This document shows, one piece after another, positions 15,345 to 24,177 of a DNA stretch of 52,765 nucleotides (within the stretch, counting starts at the first letter, position 1; every line of letters starts with the position of its first letter). The notes under the pieces are model-generated. The model did no database searches. It was not told the origin of the DNA and saw only the letters and a list, made by a program, of their open reading frames with translations. A program made the position numbers and the translations under genes. Source of the stretch: Dryocola sp. LX212 (GTDB lineage: Bacteria; Pseudomonadota; Gammaproteobacteria; Enterobacterales; Enterobacteriaceae). The DNA is taken from assembly GCA_041504365.1 (NCBI GenBank), contig CP167918.1, forward strand, positions 1-52,765, written 5' to 3'.

Positions 15345-16337
15345 TATCTCTTCCTGCTAATAGTTATTATATCAAAAAGTTATTATAGCAAAAAACATTA
15401 CATCCTAAACACCCATTAATGCCAAGTTTTTTGGTAAATATTCATCTCGAATGTGACCAGATAGAATTTGAATACATTATATTAATTCCCCCATGTGATA
15501 ATAAATGTTTGCCTGTATATTATCCGTGATGATTTTGTGTCTACAGCAAAAATAACTGTGGTTCTGGCATTGCACTACCATAGCATTCAGATAGTTTAAC
15601 AAATATTTACCATTGCTATATCCAGGCAATATTTATTACCAAAAGATACTTTTTTTTATAGTTATACAGATTTATTGGTGTTGCTACTATCTATGCCGAT
15701 AGTTCATTGCATTGTTGGATGAATCATCTGTAAAACCTAGAGATTTTGTTTGACTTTCCGCCCATCAGTCCGAGGGCAGATTTTTTAATCATTAGACTTA
15801 AATTATAACTGCTTATCATTCAGAATACTCAGCCATCAGTGCCGGCTTAATATCAACATAATACGGCCTGATAAGTTTTATGAGCTGTTCGGCAATGCCG
15901 GGATCTGAACAGAACGCGTTTTATCATCTACAGGGTACGACCCTGTCTCTTTGGCCAGATGCAGACCATGAACTTCAGACAGCTTCCTGCACGCCAGTGT
16001 CGGACCAAATTCAGCGTAGCGCTCACGGATGATACGTAACATGAGCTGGATCAAATTGCAGCTCGGCTAAACAACAGACCGAGGCGTATTGCCACGCAGG
16101 AAACAGGATGACCACGATCAACAACCTGTTTTATCGCTTTGCGCATTGCTGTTACCGCCGATCCCCGCCAGTCAGGGAAGGCGAGCTGGGCGAGTTCTGA
16201 TGCTATCGCATGGGTGATATCGTATTCTGTGCGAGACCCGGGACGACGAGCTAGCCACCATCGGCCATTGACGCAAAGTCTACGACTGAAGCCGCTGTGC
16301 GCGCTTTTTTTGTGGAAATGTATTGCGAGCTATGTCG
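15345..16337. other. Intergenic region with decayed IS sequence, about 1 kb
   Basis: 15345-15800 is AT-rich upstream sequence of the luxR-type gene with nothing recognisable. 15817-16060 holds an ISNCY-type transposase remnant. 16060-16330 has broken coding-like sequence on the minus strand (AIKQVVDRGHPVSCVAIRLG) that I cannot assign. No intact gene. Confidence 0.55.
15817..16060 (-). pseudogene. ISNCY-like transposase remnant
   Basis: Reading the minus strand gives LMLRIIRERYAEFGPTLACR followed by KLSEVHGLHLAKET, close to the N-terminal part of ISNCY-family transposases. The frame then breaks and a second fragment (KLIRPYYVDIKPALMAEYSE) appears in another frame. It is strongly truncated. 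Confidence 0.55.
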
Positions 16338-17375
16338 TTAAGAAAAATCCACACGCAGATAGGCGAGGGTGGTGAACAGGCCTTCTGCCGGCGTGTTACC
16401 GGTAGTGCTGACCGGGTAGGCATGCAATGTCACATTTGCGCTGTTACTGGTATCCAGCAGGAAAGGTATTGTACTGCTTGCATCGCTGGGCCGCAGAATA
16501 TTCCCAATACTGTCCGTAATAACCACGCCTATATCCTTGTTATCCGACTGCATTGCATCAGGTACACCGGCGGAAGGGGTGCCCTGTATGCGCAATGTCA
16601 GGTTGGCAGAGGCAGAGATATCATTGCATTTAATGGGAACGTTGAAGGTTTTTGGGGTGTAATTCTCGGGTTTCTGGCCGACAGTGCTGAAGTCTCCGGT
16701 ATAGAATGATCCTAAGTCCACCACCATCTGGGTGCCGGCATTGATGACGCAGTTTTGTGGTACCGTCACATTGCCTGATACATATATGTTAGTGAATGCT
16801 GTTGGGCCGTGAGCCGTGCCGCCTGTGTCGCCAATGGTCCAGTAGGTCGAAGCCAGAAGGGTGTTCGGAATTATTGTATTGCCGACAAATGATTTCTTTA
16901 TCCGGAGCGATATTTTTATTTGCCCGCCTGTATTTTCGCCACCAGTTTTTATTGATCCTCCGGTGCAAGGATAAGTTGCCGTGAAGTTCGGTGAAGGGCC
17001 AAATGGCACATTACTGAATGCACCGTCACTTGATGATTTTATCTGAATTCCTGCCTGCAGGTATTCATTACCAGGCAGGTCATAATATACATAACTGCCA
17101 TCGGAAGAACCTCCGGTTAACGGTGTGTCAGCCCATAACCAAAAATTAGGAAACGTAGTACTACAAGAGCATGTTATTGCTGTGGTTGCGCTCGGTGAAT
17201 CCAGGGTTTTTTCGGGCACGATAGTGCCCGGCGTGTTTTTCTCCGGATCTGTTATCTGATAATCACCAAATGCATAGTTCAGGGGTAACGTACCATTAGT
17301 TGGTTTGCACGCGTAGTCGGCAGCGGTGGCTGCTTGTGAGAAAAACGCCAGCAGGATAAGAATTGTTCTGAGCAT
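16338..17375 (-). CDS. Two-domain fimbrial tip adhesin (FimH/MrpH-like), unlinked
   Basis: A 345-residue protein. The signal peptide (MLRTILILLAFFSQAATA) starts at the ATG at 17375; a longer frame to 17429 has no sensible start. The N-terminal 190 or so residues contain several cysteines and form a probable receptor-binding domain. From about NVTVPQNCVINAGTQMVVDL onward it is a pilin domain ending YLRVDFS. It has no usher or chaperone of its own nearby. It could complete fimbrial operon 1, whose tip adaptors lack an adhesin, or operon 2, which lacks a BcfD-type gene. An IS256-family element lies 186 bases upstream. Confidence 0.82.
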   Translation of the reverse strand: MLRTILILLAFFSQAATAADYACKPTNGTLPLNYAFGDYQITDPEKNTPGTIVPEKTLDSPSATTAITCSCSTTFPNFWLWADTPLTGGSSDGSYVYYDLPGNEYLQAGIQIKSSSDGAFSNVPFGPSPNFTATYPCTGGSIKTGGENTGGQIKISLRIKKSFVGNTIIPNTLLASTYWTIGDTGGTAHGPTAFTNIYVSGNVTVPQNCVINAGTQMVVDLGSFYTGDFSTVGQKPENYTPKTFNVPIKCNDISASANLTLRIQGTPSAGVPDAMQSDNKDIGVVITDSIGNILRPSDASSTIPFLLDTSNSANVTLHAYPVSTTGNTPAEGLFTTLAYLRVDFS

Positions 17376-17561
17376 TGATGTATACCGTGTAAAAAATTTA
17401 AAGTAATTATATATGGTACACGACCGCATTAAATGCCCTGTTCATGCGCATTCTTTTTGAAAGTACACTATCACGACTAATTCAGTCCTTTTCTGGCTGT
17501 TGATGCGAGTGATGGCCATACAGGATCGAAACAGCTTCGTTGTTCCTTATGCTTATTTTTG

Positions 17562-18857
17562 GGGAGTGTTAGAAATTCTGTGTCATTCCAGTAATATATA
17601 ATCAAAAAGGAATGACACATGTCCCAACCCTTCGATTTCGATAAAGCCCTGAAAGCACTTCAGGATGGTCAGGCTCTGACTGGCAAAGATGGCATCTTAA
17701 CGCCGTTAATCAAACAGTTAACTGAGGCTGCGCTGGCTGCTGAGCTGGACTCTCATCTGGCTCAGGATATTGCCGCTAACCGGAAAAATGGTTCGTCCAA
17801 AAAAACGCTCAAAACGCCAACCGGTGCCTTTGAACTCGCCACGCCCCGCGATCGTAACGGCTCTTTTGAGCCTCAATTGGTCAAAAAGCATCAGACCACG
17901 CTTTCCGATGAGATCGAACGCAAGATCATCCGCATGTTCGCGCTGGGCATGAGTTACAAAGATATCAGCCAGGAAATTGAAGACCTGTATGCTTTCAGCG
18001 TCTCCAGCGCCACGATCAGTGCCGTCACCGATAAAGTTATTCCTGAGCTGAAACAGTGGCAGCAACGCCCTCTTGAAGCGGTTTATCCCTTTGTCTGGCT
18101 GGATGCCATTCACTATAAAATCCGCGAAGACGGGCGTTATCAGAGCAAAGCCGTGTACACCGTTCTTGCGCTGAATCTCGAGGGCAAGAAAGAGATCCTG
18201 GGCCTGTATCTGTCTGAAAGCGAAGGGGCTAACTTCTGGCTGTCGGTGCAGACCGATCTACAAAACCGCGGCGTGAACGATATTCTGATTGCCTGCGTGG
18301 ATGGCCTGACGGGGTTCCCGGAAGCGATAAACAGCATTTACCCGGATACCGAAGTTCAGCTCTGTGTTATCCATCAGATCCGCAACTCGATTAAATATGT
18401 CGCCTCAAAGCACCATAAGGCGTTCATGGCCGACCTGAAGCCCGTTTATCGTGCAGTCTCGAAAGAGGCGGCAGAGGTGGCTCTGGATGAACTGGAGGAG
18501 AAATGGGGCCAGCAGTACCCGGTGGTTATTCAGTCATGGCGGAGAAAATGGGAGAATCTGTCCCATTACTTCCGGTATCCGGCGACGATCCGTAAGGTGA
18601 TTTACACCACAAACGCCATTGAATCAGTGCACCGCCAGTTCAGAAAACTGACGAAAACGAAAGGTGCATTCCCGAATGAAAACAGTCTGTTGAAGCTGCT
18701 TTATCTGGGGTTAATGAATGCGCAGGAAAAATGGACAATGCCGATCCAGAGCTGGAATTTGACATTGTCGCAGCTGGCGATTTATTTTGAAGGCCGCCTC
18801 GATAAAGTGATGACGTTGTAGTGATTTTTAACGTGACACAGAATTATGAATGCTCTC
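17562..18857 (+). mobile_element. IS256-family insertion sequence (complete)
   Basis: 1,296-bp element with terminal inverted repeats that share AATTCTGTGTCA and match at 17 of 24 positions. It is flanked by a perfect 8-bp target duplication TATTTTTG at 17554-17561 and 18858-18865, typical for this family. The single transposase gene is intact. It sits in the upstream region of the adhesin gene and points away from it. Confidence 0.95.
17619..18821 (+). CDS. IS256-family (mutator-type) transposase
   Basis: 400-residue DDE transposase. It has an N-terminal DNA-binding region, the signature FVWLDAIHYKIREDGRYQSKAVY with the first catalytic Asp, a second Asp in ACVDGLTGFPEAI followed by VQLCVIHQIRNSIKYV, and the conserved YTTNAIESVHRQFRK with the catalytic Glu. 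Full length, start MSQPFDF, ribosome site AAAAGGAATGACAC. Presumed active. Confidence 0.96.
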   Translation: MSQPFDFDKALKALQDGQALTGKDGILTPLIKQLTEAALAAELDSHLAQDIAANRKNGSSKKTLKTPTGAFELATPRDRNGSFEPQLVKKHQTTLSDEIERKIIRMFALGMSYKDISQEIEDLYAFSVSSATISAVTDKVIPELKQWQQRPLEAVYPFVWLDAIHYKIREDGRYQSKAVYTVLALNLEGKKEILGLYLSESEGANFWLSVQTDLQNRGVNDILIACVDGLTGFPEAINSIYPDTEVQLCVIHQIRNSIKYVASKHHKAFMADLKPVYRAVSKEAAEVALDELEEKWGQQYPVVIQSWRRKWENLSHYFRYPATIRKVIYTTNAIESVHRQFRKLTKTKGAFPNENSLLKLLYLGLMNAQEKWTMPIQSWNLTLSQLAIYFEGRLDKVMTL

Positions 18858-18988
18858 TATTTTTGCGGCAGGGTTAAATCCCACAGCCCCTAAAGTGACA
18901 TTACTAAATGGTTCTAACACACTTAGTGCGCATAATCAGCATTATGTTAAATTAAGTGAGATAATTATATTATTCAATACCTTACCTG

Positions 18989-19354
18989 TTATTTCCTCAA
19001 TCTATCTGCTATGTCCCATACATTCAGCTCCCCTTCTGCTGCTTTGATCGTGAGTTCTTCATGATCTGCTGAGTATTGGACAAGAACGCCATTACGACGT
19101 AAAAACAGTATCGCTGAAGCAAAGGCCGTTCTTTTGTTTGCATCATTAAAACTGTGCCCTCTCGCTACGGCCAGAAGATACGCCGCAGCCAGAATGAAGA
19201 TATCACTCTCTCCTTCATAAACATGACGATTGAGGATCCGTGTGACCATACTCTCAATCCGGCCAGCATCAGAATAACCTCCCAGCCCTCCATACGCTGA
19301 TATCATACGATCATGGATGCTTATTACATCTTTGCCTGTAAGGAAGCTGATCAT
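18989..19354 (-). CDS. doc: Doc-type Fic-fold toxin
   Basis: 121-residue toxin of a phd-doc addiction module. The Fic/Doc motif is present as HSFNDANKRTA (family H-x-F-x-D-A-N-K-R), so it should be active. Doc proteins phosphorylate elongation factor EF-Tu and stop translation when the labile antitoxin is lost. Its start overlaps the antitoxin stop by 4 bases (ATGA), showing translational coupling. It stabilises the plasmid by post-segregational killing. Confidence 0.92.
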   Translation of the reverse strand: MISFLTGKDVISIHDRMISAYGGLGGYSDAGRIESMVTRILNRHVYEGESDIFILAAAYLLAVARGHSFNDANKRTAFASAILFLRRNGVLVQYSADHEELTIKAAEGELNVWDIADRLRK

Positions 19355-19572
19355 CGATTCTTAAGAGCCTGAAGGGTTTTACCATGCTCTGTAAAAAGCC
19401 AGTCAAAATCAGACTCCGCCTGAATTTTCTGCATTTTTTCATATTGTTCAGCGTCAATGATAATCACTGGTTTGGCTGAACGCCGGGTTATCATTACTGG
19501 TTCGCCAGCGGCAACGCCATCAAGTACAGAAGCCAGTTTATCTCTAGCAGCAGTAAAATTAATAGATTGCAT
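19351..19572 (-). CDS. phd: Phd/YefM-type antitoxin
   Basis: 73-residue antitoxin upstream of doc. The N-terminal DNA-binding part (MQSINFTAARDKLASVLDGV, EPVMITRRSAKPVIIIDAEQYEKM) matches the Phd/YefM fold. The C-terminal tail (DFDWLFTEHGKTLQALKNR) should wrap the toxin. ATG at 19572; a TTG two codons upstream has better spacing from TAAGG and may be the true start. Expected to repress its own promoter. Confidence 0.88.
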   Translation of the reverse strand: MQSINFTAARDKLASVLDGVAAGEPVMITRRSAKPVIIIDAEQYEKMQKIQAESDFDWLFTEHGKTLQALKNR

Positions 19573-19576
19573 ACAC

Positions 19577-19626
19577 AATGTACCTTAGGAAATGAGTTGA
19601 AACGTACGCTTAATTGTACATTTAAG
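19577..19626 (-). promoter_or_regulatory. Candidate phd-doc operator
   Basis: Imperfect palindrome CTTAATTGTACATTTAAG (19609-19626), with a related half CAATGTACCTTA next to the phd start. Paired GTAC-centred sites directly upstream fit Phd autoregulation. Confidence 0.45.
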
Positions 19627-19793
19627 CCTGTGACAACTCAACCATCGGTTATAAGCGTTACCGCTGCATATGGCAGCTCCTGTGGCGTGAAGATGTCACG
19701 TTGATTGCGGGGTCCGCTTGGAAAACGGAAAATATCCTACGCTAAGGCTATTAATTGCCCAGTTGGGGCCGAAAGTGTGAAACTCTCTGCTGC

Positions 19794-20705
19794 TTACTTT
19801 TGGTTTTTAACCAAGTAGTCGCTAAATACTTCTGCCATGTAATCCACAAAAACACGTACCTTCGGTGTCATCTGCCGCGTGCTGGGCCAGAGCATATGAA
19901 AAGTGGTTGTATGCGTCATATCATTATTCAGGATTGGTACCACCTCACCTGTGGCTAGCGCTTCTTTTACCGAGTAATCAGGCAAACAGGCAATACCACG
20001 ACCTTGTTTCACCATATAAAGCAGGACTTCAAGGCTGCTGCAAGTCAGTGTTAAAGGAACAGTCTGAATACCTCCTCTGGTTACAGCGTATTGAAGCGGC
20101 CACTGAGCAATTTTCCCTGTACTGGGATAGCGATAGTGCAGGCAGGAATGACCGAATAAGTCTTCTGGGCTGGCAGGGGTTCCTTGATGCCTGAAGTAAT
20201 CTGGTGAGCCAACGATACACAATTGGAATGAGCCGAGGCGACGGGATATCAGTCTTGAATCACTCAGCTCACCGCCACGAATGACCACATCCATTCCGTC
20301 CTCAATGACATCAGACAATCTGTCGGAAAAATCAAGGTCCAGTTCTATCTGGGGGTAACGTTCCATGAATTGTGAAATCATGGGTAACATCAGCCCTCCC
20401 GCCAGCGGAAGACCGACGCGGAGCCTTCCGCGTGGTTGTTCTGTCATCGCTGACAGTTCATCCTCTGCGGCCTGGATTTCACCAAAAATACGGTGACATC
20501 GTTCCAGAAAGACCTCGCCTTCTGACGTCAGGCGAACCGAACGTGTACTTCGCTGGAAAAGTCGTACACCCAGACGTTCTTCCAGTCTGGAAATGCTCTT
20601 GCTGACTGCTGACGATGAAATGCCTTTTACTCGCCCTGTTGCTATAAAACTCCTTGTCTGGGCCACATGCACAAACACTTCAAGACCATTCATTTTTTCC
20701 ATCAT
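19794..20705 (-). CDS. LysR-family transcriptional regulator
   Basis: About 303 residues. It has an N-terminal winged helix (MNGLEVFVHVAQTRSFIATG, SSSAVSKSISRLEERLGVRLFQRSTRSVRLT) and a periplasmic-binding-protein-like effector domain. It resembles the large DmlR-like subgroup. ATG at 20705 is used; a GTG three codons upstream and an ATG four codons downstream are possible. Divergent from the Gfo/Idh/MocA oxidoreductase gene, which is its probable target, across about 160 bases. Confidence 0.88.
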   Translation of the reverse strand: MMEKMNGLEVFVHVAQTRSFIATGRVKGISSSAVSKSISRLEERLGVRLFQRSTRSVRLTSEGEVFLERCHRIFGEIQAAEDELSAMTEQPRGRLRVGLPLAGGLMLPMISQFMERYPQIELDLDFSDRLSDVIEDGMDVVIRGGELSDSRLISRRLGSFQLCIVGSPDYFRHQGTPASPEDLFGHSCLHYRYPSTGKIAQWPLQYAVTRGGIQTVPLTLTCSSLEVLLYMVKQGRGIACLPDYSVKEALATGEVVPILNNDMTHTTTFHMLWPSTRQMTPKVRVFVDYMAEVFSDYLVKNQK

Positions 20706-20863
20706 TTCGAGCACCGAATCATTAGTGACACAAATGTCATATATGTTATGCCATTCATCCCCATTAATCCCGAGGGAATATCATCATATTATTGCCTCCA
20801 TCCCAGGGGGCTGATTCTTACAGCCTGCCTGATGTTCAAATAATCTGATAAAAAGAAGGCTGT

Positions 20864-21949
20864 ATGAACAACAGTAAAATCCGCGTAGGTATTATTGGTA
20901 CTGGTGGCTGGGCCAGATATGGCCACATTCCTGCACTCAAGTCGTTGAGTGATTTTGACATTGTGGCACTCGCTGGTCGTAACAAAGAGAAAGTGGAAAA
21001 ATATGCTGCACAGTTCGGTATCAGCCAGGCTTACGGTAGCCCCGAGGCGTTACTGGCTAACCCCGACATAGACCTGGTTGTTGTTCTGGCTCCGACACCT
21101 GAACATGGACGACTGGCGAAGGCAGTGATTGAAGCTGGAAAGGATGTCTACAGTGAGTGGCCTCTTTCCACGAGCACGACTGAGTCAGAAGAAATTCTGG
21201 CGATGGCAAGTGAGAAAGGTGTCAAACATATTGTCGGGTTACAGCGCCGTTTCTCACCCAGTTCCCGATACTGGCATGATCTGATTAAACAGGGTTATGT
21301 GGGTAAAATCCGCGCGGTGCGAATGTCCGTGGGCGTTGACGCTTTTGGCGAAGTCATGCCGGAGTTTGCAAAATGGGCAGTAGACGTAGGGAACTTTACT
21401 GAACTGTTATCCATCTATGGTGGTCATTTCCACGATATGCTTTTCAAGGGTGTGGGTTTCCCTCAACAGCTTGCGGCTGTCATTAAAAACCAGTTCCCGA
21501 TCACAACGATTGCCGAAACAGGTGAGAAGATCCCCTATACCCGCCCTAACGAGGTCATGATCATAGGCTCTCTGGCAAATGATGCATTATTCTCTGTTCA
21601 GCTTGAAGGCGGACAGACACTACGTACAGGACTTCAGATTGACATCACCGGTACAGAAGGTGTTTTACGCATCACGAATGCACGTGGATTCCAGAATGAA
21701 GATGACAACTTGATCCAGGGAATGCGCAATGGTGTCGAACAGTTTGTCGACCTACCAGTCCCAGCTGAATATACCTGTTTACCTGTATCTCATCTTGATG
21801 CCAGTTCACAGGACGTTGCTTATCTGTATGCAGCCTATGCCAGGGATAAATCATCTGGAACTAGCGAAGCGACAACATTTGAAGATGCAGTGCGTCAGCA
21901 TCGGTTAATTGACAAGATCACAGAGTCTTCTGAGCGTTTCTCCAGGTAA
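20864..21949 (+). CDS. Gfo/Idh/MocA-family oxidoreductase, Gal80-like variant
   Basis: 361-residue protein with an N-terminal Rossmann NAD(P)-binding motif (VGIIGTGGWARYGHIPAL) and the C-terminal alpha/beta domain of the family. The usual catalytic EKP motif reads SEWPL here: the lysine is replaced by Trp, as in Gal80-like members, so classical sugar dehydrogenation is doubtful. AAAAGAAGGCTGT precedes the ATG. It is followed by a strong hairpin. Substrate unknown. Confidence 0.82.
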   Translation: MNNSKIRVGIIGTGGWARYGHIPALKSLSDFDIVALAGRNKEKVEKYAAQFGISQAYGSPEALLANPDIDLVVVLAPTPEHGRLAKAVIEAGKDVYSEWPLSTSTTESEEILAMASEKGVKHIVGLQRRFSPSSRYWHDLIKQGYVGKIRAVRMSVGVDAFGEVMPEFAKWAVDVGNFTELLSIYGGHFHDMLFKGVGFPQQLAAVIKNQFPITTIAETGEKIPYTRPNEVMIIGSLANDALFSVQLEGGQTLRTGLQIDITGTEGVLRITNARGFQNEDDNLIQGMRNGVEQFVDLPVPAEYTCLPVSHLDASSQDVAYLYAAYARDKSSGTSEATTFEDAVRQHRLIDKITESSERFSR

Positions 21950-21969
21950 AAGAGAAAAGCATGTCGCTT

Positions 21970-21995
21970 GCCTGATTCATTTTCATGAATCAGGC
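21970..21995. terminator. Bidirectional hairpin between convergent genes
   Basis: GCCTGATTCAT-TTTC-ATGAATCAGGC: an 11-bp perfect stem and 4-base loop. It lies 20 bases after the oxidoreductase stop and overlaps the last bases of the resolvase gene. Likely terminator for both. Confidence 0.8.
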
Positions 21996-22580
21996 TAAAT
22001 ATGAGGTTTTTGCGGCTCTTATCCTCAGAATGGTCTGCCGTGTGGTATTGAATTCTCGGGCCACGGCGCTGATGCTTGTGCCTGTATTAATTCTTGCCAT
22101 TACAGCCTGTTGTTGTTGTTCGTTTAATGCCGAAGGGCGCCCAAAACGTTTTCCTGCTGCTTTTGCCCTCGCAATACCTGAATGCGTACGCTCAAGCAGC
22201 AGATCCCGCTCAAACTCCGCTACAGCAGAAATTACCTGCATAGTCATTTTTCCGGCCGGACTGGTCAAATCGACGCCACCGAGTGCGAGGCAATGAACGC
22301 GAATATCTGACGCAGCCAGTTGCTCAACTGTTTTTCTTATATCCATGGCATTACGCCCAAGGCGGTCCAGCTTGGTGACAATCAGCACATCACCATTTTC
22401 CATGCGATCAAGCAGCCGGATAAATCCGGGGCGTTCGCTGGCAGCAACCGAGCCACTGATATGCTCCTCAATAAGTCGTTGGGCTCTGATGGCAAAACCC
22501 GCTGCTTCAATTTCCCTTCGCTGATTCTCGGTGGATTGTTCCAGAGTGGAGACCCGGCAATAAGCAAAAACGCGTGACAT
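21990..22580 (-). CDS. tnpR: Tn3-family resolvase (serine recombinase)
   Basis: 196 residues. The N-terminal catalytic domain has [10 protein letters not shown] with the nucleophilic Ser and the [11 protein letters not shown] segment. A long helix ([23 protein letters not shown]) and a C-terminal Hin-like helix-turn-helix ([22 protein letters not shown]) follow. Complete. It can resolve plasmid dimers at the adjacent res site, so it may be kept for plasmid stability although its transposase has decayed. Confidence 0.9.
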   Translation of the reverse strand: MSRVFAYCRVSTLEQSTENQRREIEAAGFAIRAQRLIEEHISGSVAASERPGFIRLLDRMENGDVLIVTKLDRLGRNAMDIRKTVEQLAASDIRVHCLALGGVDLTSPAGKMTMQVISAVAEFERDLLLERTHSGIARAKAAGKRFGRPSALNEQQQQAVMARINTGTSISAVAREFNTTRQTILRIRAAKTSYLA

Positions 22581-22582
22581 AG

Positions 22583-22690
22583 GAAACTTTCCGTACGAAA
22601 TAGATGTCCGAATTATAGCGCCTGTACGAAATTAATTTCACTTACTTTCGGACAGATATACAAGAGGGTGTACGAAACCGACCGGTTTCG
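22583..22690. promoter_or_regulatory. Probable res site of the Tn3-type resolvase
   Basis: Repeated and inverted GTACGAAA / TTTCGGAC motifs (CCGTACGAAAT, TGTACGAAATT, TTTCGGACA, GTGTACGAAAC) lie between the resolvase start and a diverging transposase fragment. This is the position and build of a three-subsite res region, which would also hold the tnpR promoter. Confidence 0.55.
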
Positions 22691-22711
22691 GTCACTGTTA
22701 ACCCATAACAT

Positions 22712-22900
22712 ATGGAAACTTTACGCGTGCTACGGCGACAGATACTGAGCAGTGAAGAGTAGGAACGCTTGCTGGTTATTCCAGATGATGAAATTACTCC
22801 GCCCCGAATGTGTTTTCTGAATGAACAGGATTTTGGGTCAAGGTCACCTCCCAACATCTTCCGCAGCCCTGGATGGTACACAGACCAGAGTGAATTTTAG
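22712..22900 (+). pseudogene. Tn3-family transposase N-terminal remnant
   Basis: Frame starting METLRVLRRQILSSEE, then a TAG at 22760-22762, then ERLLVIPDDEITPPRMCFLN and EQDF. This looks like the start of a Tn3-type TnpA before it degenerates; no catalytic core remains. It diverges from the resolvase, as in Tn3 elements. Assignment rests on pattern memory and is moderate. Confidence 0.45.
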
Positions 22901-23127
22901 TTCAGGGTAACAACGGACACGTTATAGACGAGATGAACCATACTTATAAAAAAAATAACGCAACACAAAGGCGCATAATTCAGGCCAAACTAGCGGCTTT
23001 TTTATCGTGGTCTTCTTTTCGAAAGAGTGTCCCCTTCCCCCATGAGCGATGATCAACAGCAGACCATATGACAAAAGTCATTCTCCATATGTATGTGATT
23101 TTAAATTGGTTTATTGCAGAAATACGA

Positions 23128-23170
23128 CTGGGACCATGGTCCCAGGTAGGTAGTTGGGACCGCGGTCCCA
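23128..23170. promoter_or_regulatory. sopC: sopC-like centromere, two SopB-binding palindromes
   Basis: CTGGGACCATGGTCCCAG (23128-23145) and TGGGACCGCGGTCCCA (23155-23170), 26 bases apart. TGGGACC-NN-GGTCCCA is the SopB-binding palindrome of the F plasmid. It sits just downstream of sopB as in F, but F has twelve 43-bp repeats and only two sites are visible here. Confidence 0.9.
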
Positions 23171-23208
23171 GTTGTGTGAACAGGAACATTGAAAAAAAGT
23201 GTGAGGAG

Positions 23209-24177
23209 TTAGTCCGCTTCGGTCTTTTGTAATTGTTCTAAGATTTTTTCCACCTGTTCAATACAGTGTTGTGGGATTTTAGAGCGGTCCAAACTAAATA
23301 TCACCTTATTACCTTTGTATTGAGCTATTGCACCGGGAACAAACTCACGTTTTACTGGAGAACCTGACGGAACACCTTTCGATATTTTCAGGCCACCAAT
23401 TAATTCCTGGATAATATCTTCAGTCTCCATCACAAATCCGCTTTTACGCTTTTCTGTTAATTCAAGTATCTTGGCATGCAATAACGATTCGTTATCATTA
23501 AATAGGCAACTTAAATTCTCACCAGCACGAGCAGACAACTCACCAGGATGAGAGAAGAGGGCGATCACTTCACGAGGGAGTTTTGAGGTGTTGATGCACC
23601 TTGTAATAATTTTCCTGGAAATATTCTCCGCTTTTGCTAACGCAGAAATATTTCCTTTGAACTCATTATTAAGACGGAAAGAGTAACGCTTCCCTCTTTC
23701 ATAAGAGCTTGTAGGGCGATAATCGTTACCCAGTTTACATAGCGAATCCATTTGTTCATCATTGAGATCACCGACAAGAACACGATATTCACTTGATGTC
23801 AGGATAGCGGTCATACGACGTCGACTGCCATCCGCGACTTCTATACAATCTCCAACTTTTCGACCAAACGCTGGATTCAGCTGCCCATTAACAAGAAATG
23901 AAGGTATTAGATCATCCAGGGCATATTCCGTTAGAAATTCTTGATCACGCTCATTACCAGCCCATACTCGAGTGGACTTTTCTACTGTATTTCCAGCTAG
24001 TGTTTCGAGCACGAATTTAACTTCTCGACCACAAACGGGGAGGCTAATAGTATTGCCTTTGGCCATAGAACCAACTCTTGCAATAAGGGAATCCACCATA
24101 GGCGCCGCCGGTGCAGCAATTTGATGAGTAGTGAGCTGCGCAGGAGATGTTTTGGGAATAATTGGAGCTCGTTTCAT
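23209..24177 (-). CDS. sopB: Partition protein SopB (ParB family)
   Basis: 322 residues from the ATG at 24177 (MKRAPIIPK, the same start as F SopB). It has the ParB N-terminal region with the arginine-rich box ([20 protein letters not shown]), the central helix-turn-helix ([20 protein letters not shown]) that binds sopC, and a C-terminal dimerisation domain ([24 protein letters not shown]). ParB proteins spread around the centromere and are moved by SopA. Its ATG overlaps the sopA stop by one base (TAATG). Confidence 0.97.
   Translation of the reverse strand: MKRAPIIPKTSPAQLTTHQIAAPAAPMVDSLIARVGSMAKGNTISLPVCGREVKFVLETLAGNTVEKSTRVWAGNERDQEFLTEYALDDLIPSFLVNGQLNPAFGRKVGDCIEVADGSRRRMTAILTSSEYRVLVGDLNDEQMDSLCKLGNDYRPTSSYERGKRYSFRLNNEFKGNISALAKAENISRKIITRCINTSKLPREVIALFSHPGELSARAGENLSCLFNDNESLLHAKILELTEKRKSGFVMETEDIIQELIGGLKISKGVPSGSPVKREFVPGAIAQYKGNKVIFSLDRSKIPQHCIEQVEKILEQLQKTEAD

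Noticed and set aside
18850-19047. Pilin-like fragment (TLLNGSNTL) right of the IS256 element
   Set aside because: The short match is not followed by the expected pilin C-terminal strand, and the frame does not continue on the other side of the IS once the target duplication is removed.
22642-22881. Minus-strand frame of 79 codons
   Set aside because: The plus strand here reads as a Tn3-type transposase start; the minus frame has no family features.
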